DNA from: DASVHS01 sp038244815
GTDB lineage: Bacteria > Acidobacteriota > Thermoanaerobaculia > Gp7-AA8
Length of the DNA stretch: 64,000 nucleotides
Assembly (NCBI GenBank): GCA_038244815.1
Contig: JBBRTB010000003.1
Span: 193,478 to 257,477 of the forward strand
Direction: 5' to 3'
The notes beneath the pieces are model-generated. The model searched no databases and was not told where the DNA came from. It worked only from the letters and a program-made list of their open reading frames with translations. Below are positions 1 to 8,688 of the stretch, piece after piece (the stretch's first letter is position 1; every line of letters starts with the position of its first letter). The position numbers and the translations under genes are program-made.

Positions 1-19
1 CCGAGGCCCGAGGCCCGAG
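1..19. repeat. Short degenerate GC-rich repeat at window edge
   Basis: The window opens with two and a half copies of the unit CCGAGGC. It resembles the short tandem units seen at 4199-4254, 40561-40661, 50210-50332 and 63228-63312, so it is probably the edge of another such repeat block, cut by the window boundary. Confidence 0.4.
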
Positions 20-46
20 AAAAAAGCCGCCCATGGGGCGGCCTTT
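20..46 (-). terminator. Rho-independent terminator after the OmpH gene
   Basis: Read on the minus strand, a perfect 7-bp G/C stem (GCCGCCC/GGGCGGC, arms at 26-32 and 36-42) with a 3-nt loop is followed directly by six T residues. It lies 25-50 bases past the stop codon of the OmpH-like gene and closes the bamA-ompH transcription unit. Confidence 0.85.
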
Positions 47-71
47 GCGAGCACGACGTGCGAGCGCTCCG

Positions 72-653
72 CTACTGCTTTTTCGGTGTGGCCGTGGAGG
101 TGTTGGCAGGGGGGTTGGTCGAAGCGGCCGGTGCGGCGCCACCCGTGGCATCGTTGAAGCGTTTGATCACCGTATCGGTGATATCGATGGCTTCCGAAGC
201 GTAGACCAGGCCCGACTCGAACTTGTTGAAGATGACGGCCAGACCCATTTCCTTGCCGATCTGGTCGATGACCGGCTTGATCTTGCCTTCGAGCTCCATG
301 AGAGCGCGGTCGCGGGCCTCGCCCATCTCGCGCTCCGCGTCCTGCTGGAAGCGCTGAGCAGCGATCTTCCTGTCCGAGAGCTGCTTGGTCATCTCGGCAA
401 GCTTCTCCTCACTGAGCGAGAGCTTCTTGTTGTTGATGTCCGCGTCGAGCTTCTGCATCTCGTCGTCCATCTGCTTGGCTTTGGCAACACGATCTTCCTG
501 CATCTTTTTGAGACGCTCGGAGGCGTTCTTGCCGGCGGCCGAACTCGCCAGAACGCGCTGCACGTCGATGACGGCGAGCCGCGCCGGCGCGGTCTGCGCG
601 AACATCGGCGCCGCGAGCGCAAGCGCGGCTACCGAAACGAGTAACTTCTTCAT
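72..653 (-). CDS. OmpH/Skp-family periplasmic chaperone
   Basis: Skp/OmpH proteins hold unfolded outer-membrane proteins in the periplasm and hand them to the BAM complex. The 193-residue product starts with a Sec signal peptide (MKKLLVSVAALALAAPMFA, then QTAPA). It continues with the family's short beta segment (LAVIDVQRVL) and a long charged coiled coil from about residue 45 to 120 that would form the tentacles, then a return segment (GLAVIFNK, GLVYAS). The tail is rich in Ala/Pro/Thr and looks disordered. It lies about 100 bases downstream of bamA on the same strand, the usual order, and ends at a clear terminator. Family assignment is secure; client range is inferred. Confidence 0.92.
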   Translation of the reverse strand: MKKLLVSVAALALAAPMFAQTAPARLAVIDVQRVLASSAAGKNASERLKKMQEDRVAKAKQMDDEMQKLDADINNKKLSLSEEKLAEMTKQLSDRKIAAQRFQQDAEREMGEARDRALMELEGKIKPVIDQIGKEMGLAVIFNKFESGLVYASEAIDITDTVIKRFNDATGGAAPAASTNPPANTSTATPKKQ

Positions 654-754
654 GGGAATCTCCTTTTGCTACGCCGCGCTACCGCGGCATTGCTTTGCTG
701 ACGATTTGGACAACCGATAAATCATGACAGAACAACACAGAATTCCCGACAACG

Positions 755-3232
755 TCAGTAGCCGCTGCCGATCGTAAACTGGAAACTCGAGAAATGGTCG
801 CCGGGCTTCTTCTGCGGGTTGAATGCGTAGATGAAACGCAGCGGGAACTGAAACACCGGCAGGAAGATGCGCATCTCCAGGCCCGCCGAGTATCGCAACT
901 TGGAGAAGTCGAAGGACTCCTTGTAGCCGTACCCGATCCCGGCATCGGCCCAGGCTACGAAGCGCAGCGGGTCGTTGATCTTGACGATGTAGTCGAGGTT
1001 GTAGACCTGCATGCCGTACGCACCGACGGGGCCGCTGCGGCCGGCCAGCGTCTCGTAAGGTCCCAGCGTACCGGTCTGGAACCCGCGCACCGAGAACTCG
1101 CCGCCGACCGTGAAGCGCTGCACTTCCGGAACGCAAAGAGCCTTTCCGGTCTCGTCGCGCTCGCTGTAGGTGTGCGAACAGTTCCTGTTGATCGGGTAGA
1201 TGTAGCCGGCTTCGGCGTTGAGGCTGAGCGAGCTCCGCCGCGAAAGCCGGAAGAAGTGCGTGGCGTTGACGACCGGCTTGAGCAGGTGAATGGATCCGCC
1301 CAGCGGGCCGCCGGCATAGGCCGCGCTAACCGCCAGACGCGAGCCGCGCATCGTGTCGAACGGGTTATCGAACGAGTTGTAGCTGTAGGCCGGACCGACC
1401 GACGACATCGTGAACGTGTAGTCGGCCACCGTCGAGACCGGGATATTGCCATTGACGTCCGGTGAGGCCGTGAATTCGTAATGCTGCCGCGTGCGCTCCA
1501 GGCCGTACATCACCGACAGGCTGTCGAATCGCCCCAGCCGGTAGCCGTACGCCAGCGAGCCGCCGCGCGAGCGCGCCTCGAAGCCGTAATTCGCCGGGTA
1601 CACGGTGTCGCGGTTGTAGATCGACATCCCCAGGCTGTTGGGCGTGTCCATGAACCAGGGATCGGCGTAGGCCAGGCTGAAGTAGTTGAGGCGCAAGCCC
1701 TTCTGGTAGCCGATCGAGAAGTTCTCGCCTTCGCCGAGGAAGTTGCGGGTCGCGAACTGCGACTGGATGAAGAATCCTCCACCCTCGGAATACCCGCCGC
1801 CGAACTGGATATCGTTCTTCCCTTCCTCCGTTCCCTTGACCGTAATGTCCACCGTCTTCGTGTCGGGGTTCACCTTGAAGTCGGGGTTATCGGTGACTTT
1901 GAAGTATCCGAGCTGCCCGAGCTTGTAGAGGCTCTGCTTGAAGGTCTCCATATCCATGATCTGACCTTCCTCGAGGAAGATCTCACGGCGGAGGACCTTG
2001 TCCTTGGTCGTCGTATTGCCCTGAAACTCCAGGCGGCCCAGGCGGAACTGATCGCCTTCGTAGACGTTCATGTGCACGTCCACGACGTTGCCAGGCTTCT
2101 CGATGTACTCGGGGTTCACGTACGCGTAGATGTAGCCGCGCATGCGGTAGGCCTCGCCGAAAGCGTCGGCGCGCGTCTGGATGGCCTTGCGCCGGAGGAT
2201 GGCGCCCTTCTTCAGCGGCCAGTCGCCGATGATCTGATCGGCCGTGAACACGTTATTGCCCGACACGGTGACCTCACCAAACGTATGCACCGTGCCTTCC
2301 TTCACCGGAATGACGAGCTTCACCCGTGCTTTCTTCGGATTCCTGCCGACGTTCACGATCTGCGGGTCGCCGAACGTGACGTTCTGATACCCGTTGTCCT
2401 GATAGAAGTTCTTGACCCGCTCGAGATCCTCGTCGAGCTTCGACGGGATGTAGAGATCGCTCTTGCGGATCCAGGTGTAGATGTTGTGCTCCTTCACGTC
2501 TTTCATCTGATGGAGGAGCTTGCGGTTCGAAAAATGCGTGTTGCCGGTGAACTGGATCCTGGCGATCTTCGGCTTGGTGCCCTCGTTGATCACGAACACG
2601 ATCTTCTTCTCGCCCGGCTCGGTGAAGTCTTCGGTCGATGTGGTGACGGTGACGCCTTCGAAACCACCCTCGGTGTAGGTCTTCTTGATCGCGTCCGCCG
2701 CGCGCCGCACCAGCGTCTGCTCGACGGTGTTGCCGACGTGCAGGTCGATGTGCTCCCGCTCGAAGGCCTCGTTGATCTTGGCCGTCGTCAGTTCCTTGTT
2801 GCCGCGGTATTCGACCGAGCCGATGCGCGGCCGCTCCTTGACGATGGCGCGGACGACGACGCCCTTGTCGCCCGTTTCGGTCTCCAGGCGGATGTCGTCG
2901 AAGAGACCGGTCTGCCAGAGATTCAGAAAGTTCTTCTGCAGCGCTGCCGGATTGTACGGATCGCCCGGATTGATGCCGAGGTAGACGCGGATGGTGTCGG
3001 AGGCCACGGTCGTGTTGCCGACAGCCTCGAAGCGCTCGATCGTCTCGCCGGCCTGCGGATTGTTGGCGGGAGGAGTCGTGGGCGACTCGGTAATGCGACC
3101 GGGAGAAGGTGCCTCGATGATGGTTCCCGGGCGCGGCTTCTGCGGCGTCGGCTGCTGAGCCGGCGCCGTCTGCGCGTGCGCTGCACCGGCCGCGAGGAGT
3201 ACGGCGAGCGTAAAAGATAGAAATCGAGCCAT
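755..3232 (-). CDS. bamA: Outer membrane protein assembly factor BamA
   Basis: BamA is the Omp85 barrel that folds and inserts beta-barrel proteins into the outer membrane. The 825-residue product has a signal peptide (about residues 1-20, ending AHA), a Pro-rich linker to about residue 60, then five POTRA repeats to about residue 470. A 16-strand barrel follows, with the conserved VRGF motif in the second half and an aromatic C-terminus (FTIGSGY) that acts as the barrel signal. Length matches the family (about 800). The skp/ompH gene follows on the same strand. The start is the first methionine before the signal peptide. The linker between the signal peptide and POTRA1 is longer than in enterobacterial BamA. 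Confidence 0.95.
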   Translation of the reverse strand: MARFLSFTLAVLLAAGAAHAQTAPAQQPTPQKPRPGTIIEAPSPGRITESPTTPPANNPQAGETIERFEAVGNTTVASDTIRVYLGINPGDPYNPAALQKNFLNLWQTGLFDDIRLETETGDKGVVVRAIVKERPRIGSVEYRGNKELTTAKINEAFEREHIDLHVGNTVEQTLVRRAADAIKKTYTEGGFEGVTVTTSTEDFTEPGEKKIVFVINEGTKPKIARIQFTGNTHFSNRKLLHQMKDVKEHNIYTWIRKSDLYIPSKLDEDLERVKNFYQDNGYQNVTFGDPQIVNVGRNPKKARVKLVIPVKEGTVHTFGEVTVSGNNVFTADQIIGDWPLKKGAILRRKAIQTRADAFGEAYRMRGYIYAYVNPEYIEKPGNVVDVHMNVYEGDQFRLGRLEFQGNTTTKDKVLRREIFLEEGQIMDMETFKQSLYKLGQLGYFKVTDNPDFKVNPDTKTVDITVKGTEEGKNDIQFGGGYSEGGGFFIQSQFATRNFLGEGENFSIGYQKGLRLNYFSLAYADPWFMDTPNSLGMSIYNRDTVYPANYGFEARSRGGSLAYGYRLGRFDSLSVMYGLERTRQHYEFTASPDVNGNIPVSTVADYTFTMSSVGPAYSYNSFDNPFDTMRGSRLAVSAAYAGGPLGGSIHLLKPVVNATHFFRLSRRSSLSLNAEAGYIYPINRNCSHTYSERDETGKALCVPEVQRFTVGGEFSVRGFQTGTLGPYETLAGRSGPVGAYGMQVYNLDYIVKINDPLRFVAWADAGIGYGYKESFDFSKLRYSAGLEMRIFLPVFQFPLRFIYAFNPQKKPGDHFSSFQFTIGSGY

Positions 3233-3370
3233 AGTTTCGATCGAAAAAAGAACTTCTTTGGTCGTGAGACGCGCGACAGGAGCCGCAGGTCACGCGAGGA
3301 CGGACAACACGGGACAAACGCCGGGCATTCTACAGGAGAGCTGGAGGCTGGACGCTGGCAATCCGGCATC

Positions 3371-3750
3371 TCACGCGTACGTCGCCCGGCCTCCTCCAAA
3401 CGACCAGTCCTCTTTCGATACCTCGACGAGACAGATCAGCACGTCATCCGGCCGGACGTCGGCCCCCTGCCGGTACGACGCACGATGTCGGCATACAGAT
3501 TCTTCTTGATCTCCACCGTGCGGCCGGCATTCAGCGTGATCCTGACGATGACCAGGTCCTGGCTGCGGCTCACTCCTCCATAGGACGGATGAGCGATCAG
3601 ATCCGTGTCCCCGACCTGATGAACGATTTGAAAACGATCGTCGGGCGGGACGTTGGCCTGGGCCACGAGCGCCTCGTGGACGGCGTCGGCGACGGCGCGG
3701 ACGTATTCGGGCGGTTTGCCTTTGCGGAGGGTGATTTCGACGAGCGGCAT
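3371..3750 (-). pseudogene. Tautomerase-family protein, frameshifted
   Basis: The first 97 or so residues read as a tautomerase-superfamily protein of the roughly 125-residue type. It has MPLVEITLRKG with the N-terminal catalytic proline after Met, then RFQIVHQ and YADIVRR. The annotated frame then runs into RTGRGPTSGRMTC and stops at 3436. In the next frame the expected family C-terminus appears (DVRPDDVLICLVEV, then SFGGGRATYA) and ends at a TGA at 3371-3373. The break maps to a run of five C (3463-3467). Adding one base restores a single 126-residue protein. It is either a real null allele or a homopolymer sequencing error. Confidence 0.8.
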
Positions 3751-3763
3751 GACGCCGCCGATT

Positions 3764-4162
3764 CTACGACGCCGCGCCGTCCAACTGGGCCACCCGGTCG
3801 AGGGAATGCCGGATCCGATCGAGGCAGGCCGCCCCGTCGGTGAGCGACAGTGCGATGCGGAAGTTCCTGGCCGCGGAGTGAAAGTCGCCGAGCATCTCGT
3901 ACGCTTCGCCGAGGCTGTGCCTCACGTTCCACGACTCGGGATGGGCGGCGGCGTTGATCTCCAGGATGTCGATGGCCTCGTCGATCTTTTCGCGCCACAA
4001 CAACTGATATGCGTAGCAGGTCAGGTCGACTTCGCGTCCGACGTGCAGCGACTCTTTCCGCAACCGCTCCGCACCGGGATTGTCCCCGCAGATTTCCAAA
4101 AACTCAGCTCGTGTTCGAAGTTCGATAAAGTCCATGCATCCAATGTCGTCCTCGAGCGTCAA
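3764..4162 (-). CDS. Small TPR-like protein
   Basis: This 132-residue cytoplasmic protein has no signal peptide and is built of short amphipathic helices. The stretch from about residue 58 to 115 (EAIDILEINAAAHPES, then LGEAYEMLGDFHSA) fits one to two tetratricopeptide repeats. TPR units usually scaffold protein-protein contacts; no partner can be named here. It sits between the tautomerase gene and a repeat-filled gap, all on the minus strand. Function unknown. Confidence 0.65.
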   Translation of the reverse strand: MTLEDDIGCMDFIELRTRAEFLEICGDNPGAERLRKESLHVGREVDLTCYAYQLLWREKIDEAIDILEINAAAHPESWNVRHSLGEAYEMLGDFHSAARNFRIALSLTDGAACLDRIRHSLDRVAQLDGAAS

Positions 4163-4198
4163 GAACGACGAAGGTATGCGTCACGCGAACGTGAAAGT

Positions 4199-4254
4199 CG
4201 GGTCCTCGGTCCTCGGTCCTGGGTCCGAGGACGATTTCCGAGGACCGAGGACGA
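4199..4254. repeat. Inverted cluster of GGTCCTC-like units
   Basis: Three near-copies of CGGTCCT are followed by three copies of its complement (GAGGACC, CCGAGGAC), so the block can fold back on itself. It fills the gap between the TPR gene and the M61 peptidase gene, both on the minus strand. There is no coding signal. Arrangement and unit length match the other degenerate-unit blocks in the window, although the unit sequence differs. Confidence 0.6.
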
Positions 4255-4255
4255 T

Positions 4256-6115
4256 TCATTTCAACGGTTTTTCCAATTCGCTCAGCCAATCGGGTGTGTT
4301 CGGAATGCGCTCGAGATGCGGGTAGCGCAAACCACCTCGATAGTCGACGCTGGCGGTGTTGACGAATTCACCCGATGAGTAGATCACCTGCATCGGTGCG
4401 CTGGCGTCCTTCGAGTCGCGGACGACGATGCGCAGGGCGTCCTCGGAATACCGGCGGCCATCGACGGCGATGATCGTCGCGCCCGGAACGAGTCCCGCTT
4501 TCGCTGCCGGTGTTCCCGGCATCACGTCGGAGATCCGTCCGTCTTCGCCGACCCACAACCCCAGCGACGTGCGGTAGTCGACGGTCTTGTTGTGTTTTGC
4601 GTTGCCGGTCAGCGCATCGTTCGGCTGGTCGTTGTAGATGACGCGCCATCCGCTGGCCTCGATGCCGCCGGCCGGCTCGCTGGTCGTGCTGCGAAGGCGC
4701 TGATTGAGAAACGACGACCAGTCGTACGGTGCCACGTCGTTCAGCGTGTGGACGACATCGTCGAACGTGTACGGCTTCAGGGCCGGCTCGCCATCCGAGC
4801 CGCCGTGGAAGCGGCGGCAGAAGTCATCGAGCGACTTCTTGTCGCCGGTGAGCTTGCGAATGGTCATATCGACGTCGAGCCAGATCAGCAGACCTTCGTC
4901 GTAGAAGTCGACGCCGCGCCGGTAGGACGACCACTCGCGCGGCGAGCCGTACAGGAGTTGCGCCTCGACCGCGGTGTCGGCGAGCGGACGCCAGGAGCGG
5001 CCGGCGTTGGAGGCGAGATCGGACGCCGTCAGCGCCAGCGCCTCGCGATAGAACTCCGGCGTCCACAGTCCGCTGCGGACAACGAGCAGTTTTCCGAGGT
5101 ACTGGGTCAGACCTTCGTAGACCCAGAGGAGCTCGCCGGTCATGGGCTGTTCGTAGTTCGCGGTGGCCAGACCGGCCGGACGCCGGAACTTCCCGTTCCA
5201 CGAATGCACATACTCATGCCCGAGCAGTCCGGCCAGTCTGCGCCGCCCCGCTTCGTCCGCCAGGATGTCCTCATACGTGCGGTCGTCGCTGGACTGGTGA
5301 TGCTCCAGTCCGAAGTGCTCGACGTTCTCGCTGAGCGTCACCAGCCAGTCGTAGTGGCGGAAGTGCTCGACGCCGAAGAGCGCGCGCGCCTGATCGGCGA
5401 GCTGGCCGTACATCTTCGCGAAATCCGCCGGGGTCACGGTGGCCGCTTCGCTGTCCGCGGCGATATCGATGGTGTGCCGGTAGGGACTGGAGGACGGCAG
5501 ATCGACCTTGTGCAGATACTGTCCGATGAGGACGGGCGAGTCGATGAGTCGCGTGAGCGTGACCGGCTCGAAATGGATCTCGTTTCCGCTCATCGAGGTG
5601 GTTGTGAGCGCGGTCGCGTACTTCCAGCCGCTGGGGACCTTCAGCACCGCCTCGTATTGCAGATCGTCCGAGCTTTTCGCGGTCGGGTAGAGAAGAACGG
5701 AGTTCCAGCTCACCAGCGCCAGCCGCGGAGTCATCGATCCGCCACCGCTGAAATGACCGGTGCCGACAGGATCGAGAAAATCGAAATCGACGCTCACGCT
5801 GCGGGCGCCAGCCGGGACGTCGACGCGCATCGCGTACATCTCCTTCGCATCGCGGTTCCACGGAATGGACTGGCCGTTCGCGGAGAAGTGCAGACCGGCG
5901 GTCTGCACGATCGGTCCGGTCGGCCCGTGCTCGCCCGGAATCCATTTCGGATAATAGAGCGTGAGCGGTCCGCCCGCCGCGGGCACGGTGAGGTGCGCGT
6001 GCAGCATGTCGCGCGGCGCATCGGTGGCATCAACGACGATGCGAATGGGATCGGCGGCGTAAGCGGCGACGGTGAAGAGGAATGCGACCAGCAGGGCCAG
6101 CGAGAATCGGCGCAT
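4256..6115 (-). CDS. M61 glycyl aminopeptidase-like peptidase with PDZ domain
   Basis: The product is a 619-residue exported metallopeptidase. The start at 6115 was chosen because it begins a clean signal peptide (MRRFSLALLVAFLFTVAAYA); the longer frame upstream adds only unconserved residues. The N-terminal half is the M61 beta-rich domain. The catalytic motif is HEYVHSWN, an HExxH with the family's trailing Trp-Asn, and is followed by FRRP as expected. A PDZ domain (about residues 520-590, with ISDVMPGTPAAKAGL) lies near the C-terminus and would bind substrate termini. It probably trims peptides in the periplasm; the physiological substrate is unknown. Confidence 0.88.
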   Translation of the reverse strand: MRRFSLALLVAFLFTVAAYAADPIRIVVDATDAPRDMLHAHLTVPAAGGPLTLYYPKWIPGEHGPTGPIVQTAGLHFSANGQSIPWNRDAKEMYAMRVDVPAGARSVSVDFDFLDPVGTGHFSGGGSMTPRLALVSWNSVLLYPTAKSSDDLQYEAVLKVPSGWKYATALTTTSMSGNEIHFEPVTLTRLIDSPVLIGQYLHKVDLPSSSPYRHTIDIAADSEAATVTPADFAKMYGQLADQARALFGVEHFRHYDWLVTLSENVEHFGLEHHQSSDDRTYEDILADEAGRRRLAGLLGHEYVHSWNGKFRRPAGLATANYEQPMTGELLWVYEGLTQYLGKLLVVRSGLWTPEFYREALALTASDLASNAGRSWRPLADTAVEAQLLYGSPREWSSYRRGVDFYDEGLLIWLDVDMTIRKLTGDKKSLDDFCRRFHGGSDGEPALKPYTFDDVVHTLNDVAPYDWSSFLNQRLRSTTSEPAGGIEASGWRVIYNDQPNDALTGNAKHNKTVDYRTSLGLWVGEDGRISDVMPGTPAAKAGLVPGATIIAVDGRRYSEDALRIVVRDSKDASAPMQVIYSSGEFVNTASVDYRGGLRYPHLERIPNTPDWLSELEKPLK

Positions 6116-6218
6116 GAGGCGGAGTCTATAACGCCGGTCGGTGGTCGCGACCTCCCAACCCCCCATTCCCTGCACCGATCCCGCACTTCGCGGCACGAGA
6201 TCCGCACCGCGCCGGCGA

Positions 6219-7295
6219 ATGCGGCAAACTACGCCCGTGCGCACTGGCAGGTTCTGGATCGTGGCGGCGGCCTTGTGGCTTCTCTTCGGCCTGATCACCG
6301 GCTTCCAGGTCTGGATCAGCATGCTTTCGCACGGGCATTCGGCGCCGCTGCTGATCAGCTACTACGTGCTGGTCTGGGAGGCCTGGCTGGGGGTGACCTG
6401 GGCAGTCGTAGTGGCGGTGCACCGCTGGCCGGTCATCCCGCTCGCCTTCGGCAACATCGTCAGGCACACCGGCGCCGCCCTCACCCTCGGCGCCATCCAT
6501 GTCTTCTACTGGATCGGCCTGATGCTGTGGATGCGGCCGTTCGACATGAGAACCGCCGGCTCGGGTGAGATCGACATCGCCGATTGTCTGGCCTCCCATA
6601 TGCCGCTCGAGCTCACTCTGTACGTGACCGTGGTGGCGGCGGTGCAGGCGTTCGACTACTACGAGAAGTACCGCCAGCGCACGATCGAGATGGCCCAGCT
6701 CGAGTCGTCGCTCCACGAGGCGCGCCTGCACGCGCTGGAGTTGCAACTGCAACCGCACTTTCTGTTCAACACGCTCAATGCCACCGCGGCACTGGTGCGG
6801 ACCGGGAAGGACGACGAGGCGGTGAAGATGATCGCCGGCCTCTCCGACCTCCTGCGCTACACCCTGGACCGCTCGGGGGCGCAGCACGTCACACTCGACG
6901 AAGAGTCGAGCACGCTGCGCAACTATCTGGAGATCCAGCGCGTGCGATTCGCCGACCGCCTGGTCTTCGACATCGCCATCGACGACGACGTCAAACGCGC
7001 GGCCGTGCCCACGCTCATCCTGCAACCGCTCGCGGAGAACGCGCTGCGGCACGGAATCGAGCGGGTGGCCGGCAACGGGAAGATCGACGTTCGCGCTTTT
7101 CGCGACCGGAACGTCCTGCACATCGAGATGTTCAACACCGGAACACTCGACGATCACGCGCGCTTCGGCATCGGACTGCGAAACACCATCGAGCGGCTCA
7201 AACAGATGTACGGCGAGAAGCAGCGCTTCGATCTGCGCAACACGGACGGCGGCGTGCTGGCTTCGCTGTCGATCCCCTGGAGCGAGGCCACGTGA
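6219..7295 (+). CDS. LytS-type sensor histidine kinase
   Basis: This membrane sensor autophosphorylates on His and passes phosphate to the LytTR regulator encoded next to it. Four hydrophobic segments fill about the first 150 residues. A short coiled linker leads to the His_kinase motif QPHFLFNTLNA (His is the phosphoacceptor). An ATPase domain follows with the N-box LQPLAENALRHGI and the G-box GIGLRNTIERL. There is no periplasmic sensor domain, so the signal is probably sensed in the membrane. Start may be ATG 6219 or GTG 6237; neither has a strong ribosome site. The last codons overlap the regulator start (GTGA), so the two are translationally coupled. Confidence 0.88.
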   Translation: MRQTTPVRTGRFWIVAAALWLLFGLITGFQVWISMLSHGHSAPLLISYYVLVWEAWLGVTWAVVVAVHRWPVIPLAFGNIVRHTGAALTLGAIHVFYWIGLMLWMRPFDMRTAGSGEIDIADCLASHMPLELTLYVTVVAAVQAFDYYEKYRQRTIEMAQLESSLHEARLHALELQLQPHFLFNTLNATAALVRTGKDDEAVKMIAGLSDLLRYTLDRSGAQHVTLDEESSTLRNYLEIQRVRFADRLVFDIAIDDDVKRAAVPTLILQPLAENALRHGIERVAGNGKIDVRAFRDRNVLHIEMFNTGTLDDHARFGIGLRNTIERLKQMYGEKQRFDLRNTDGGVLASLSIPWSEAT

Positions 7296-8059
7296 ACGCC
7301 CCGCTGCGCGCGGTGGTGGTCGACGACGAGCCGCTGGCCCGCGAGTCGTTGCGTCTGCTCATCGCCCGCGATCCCGATTTCACCGTGGCCGGCGAGGGCA
7401 ACGGCGTGGACGCGCCCGCTCTCATCGCCCGGACGCGGCCGGACGTGGTCTTCCTGGACATCCGCATGCCCGAGCTCGACGGCTTCGGCGTCATCGAGGC
7501 GGTGGGCATCGACGCCATGCCCGCGGTCGTCTTCGTCACCGCCTACGACACGTACGCGCTGAAAGCGTTCGACGTGCACGCGCTCGACTATCTCCTCAAG
7601 CCGTTCGACGACGTCCGCCTCAGCCAGACCCTGCAGCGGGTCAAGTCGCGGCTGCGCGCCTCGAACCCGCCGTCATCCGCCGACCGGCTCATGGCCCTGC
7701 TGGAAGAGCGCGAGAAGAGCGCGCGCTTTGCACGCCGGTTCCTCGTACGCGTCCGCGAAAAGGTCGTGGTCGTGCGCACCGAGGAGATCGACTGGATCGA
7801 GGCGGCGGACTACTACGCCTCGATTCACACCGCCACCGGCTCCTATCTGCTGCGCGAGACGATGACGGAGCTCGAGCACCGGCTCGATCCGGAGCGCTTC
7901 TTCCGCGTGCACCGCTCGGCGATCGTGAACCTCGACCGCGTCCGCGAGGTGCATCCGTTGTTTCGCGGCGACTGCACGCTCGTGCTCAGCAACGGCGAAC
8001 GGGTCAAGCTGAGCCGCAACCGCCGCGGGGAGTTCGAGCGCCTCTTCGCTGCTTCCTGA
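7292..8059 (+). CDS. LytTR-family response regulator
   Basis: This 255-residue DNA-binding regulator is the partner of the preceding kinase. The receiver domain (about residues 5-120) has the acidic pair VVDDEP, the phosphoacceptor Asp in FLDIRMPELDG, a Thr in FVTAYD and the Lys in LLKPFD. A LytTR domain (about 150-250) follows, with the typical FFRVHRSAIVNL and LSNGERVKLSR strands. The GTG start at 7292 overlaps the kinase stop by four bases. LytTR regulators bind pairs of short direct repeats; none was confidently found nearby, so targets are unknown. Confidence 0.9.
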   Translation: MNAPLRAVVVDDEPLARESLRLLIARDPDFTVAGEGNGVDAPALIARTRPDVVFLDIRMPELDGFGVIEAVGIDAMPAVVFVTAYDTYALKAFDVHALDYLLKPFDDVRLSQTLQRVKSRLRASNPPSSADRLMALLEEREKSARFARRFLVRVREKVVVVRTEEIDWIEAADYYASIHTATGSYLLRETMTELEHRLDPERFFRVHRSAIVNLDRVREVHPLFRGDCTLVLSNGERVKLSRNRRGEFERLFAAS

Positions 8060-8086
8060 TCCGTCCCGGCCCGTGAGAGTCGGGGC

Positions 8087-8467
8087 TCACTTCAGCTCGA
8101 CGATCAACGCGTGCAGCTCCGAATCGCCGATGTTCTGCACCGCGTGCACGACTCCGTTCTCACGCCAATGCACCTCGCCGGCATTCAGCGACCCTTCGGA
8201 CACCGTGCCGTTGATCGAGGTGTTGCGCACCCGGGCCGGTGTGATGACGTACGCCACGCTGGCGTGGTGCGAGTGCAGCGGCTCGCTCTGCCCGGGCTTC
8301 AGGTAGTAGTCGAGCACCCGCACGCGATGATTGTCGAGGCGCACGATGTACATGGCCGGCGAGACCTCGACCGCATCGCGAACGCGCGGTTGTGCGGCCT
8401 GCACGGCCACGACCGCGATCGCCGCGCCCGCCAATGCGCCGCAGAGAAAGAATCCCAGTCGTTTCAT
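8087..8467 (-). CDS. Exported or membrane-anchored cupin-domain protein
   Basis: The start at 8467 gives an N-terminal hydrophobic segment (MKRLGFFLCGALAGAAIAVVAV), either a signal peptide or an anchor. A single conserved cupin barrel follows, with the metal-binding first motif PLHSHHASVAYVI and second-motif region GEVHWRENGVVHAVQNIG. The 126-residue length fits a small monodomain cupin. Ligand and reaction cannot be told from sequence. It faces the LytTR regulator gene convergently with a short gap. Confidence 0.75.
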   Translation of the reverse strand: MKRLGFFLCGALAGAAIAVVAVQAAQPRVRDAVEVSPAMYIVRLDNHRVRVLDYYLKPGQSEPLHSHHASVAYVITPARVRNTSINGTVSEGSLNAGEVHWRENGVVHAVQNIGDSELHALIVELK

Positions 8468-8502
8468 GACTCGATCATAGCCGCGGTGGCGCCGCATCAG
8501 CC

Positions 8503-8540
8503 GTCATTCCGAGCCGCGGAGACGGCGAGGAATCGGGGCG
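8503..8540 (+). repeat. Dispersed GTCATTCCGAG repeat, copy 1
   Basis: The copy begins GTCATTCCGAGCCGCGGAG and goes on through a CGAGGAATC core to a G-rich end. Very similar copies lie at 50169 and 63185, with more distant ones at 26888, 26966 (inverted) and 35780 (inverted). All are intergenic. The downstream 150 bases (8541-8688) hold no gene, though a short plus-strand open stretch (RWYAHIFREMIGEGYI) looks protein-like without matching anything I recognise. Confidence 0.75.
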
Positions 8541-8688
8541 GTGGTCGCCTCGCCCCCGTGAAACTGCTCACACTGTTGCCGTGACGTCGGTGGTACGCAC
8601 ACATCTTCCGCGAGATGATCGGCGAGGGTTACATCCATGTCGCGCCCAAATATCGCGGTAGCATCGGCCACGCGCGGAGAACACTTCG

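Noticed and set aside
1481..3220. 579-codon open frame on the plus strand opposite bamA
   Set aside because: It is antisense to a clear BamA gene and has no domain; long antisense frames are expected in GC-rich DNA.
4592..6568. 658-codon plus-strand frame over the M61 peptidase
   Set aside because: Shadow of the real minus-strand gene, Arg/Ala/Gly-rich and without recognisable motifs.
8578..8680. Plus-strand frame containing RWYAHIFREMIGEGYI
   Set aside because: It looks protein-like but is under 40 codons, has no start codon and matches no family I recognise.
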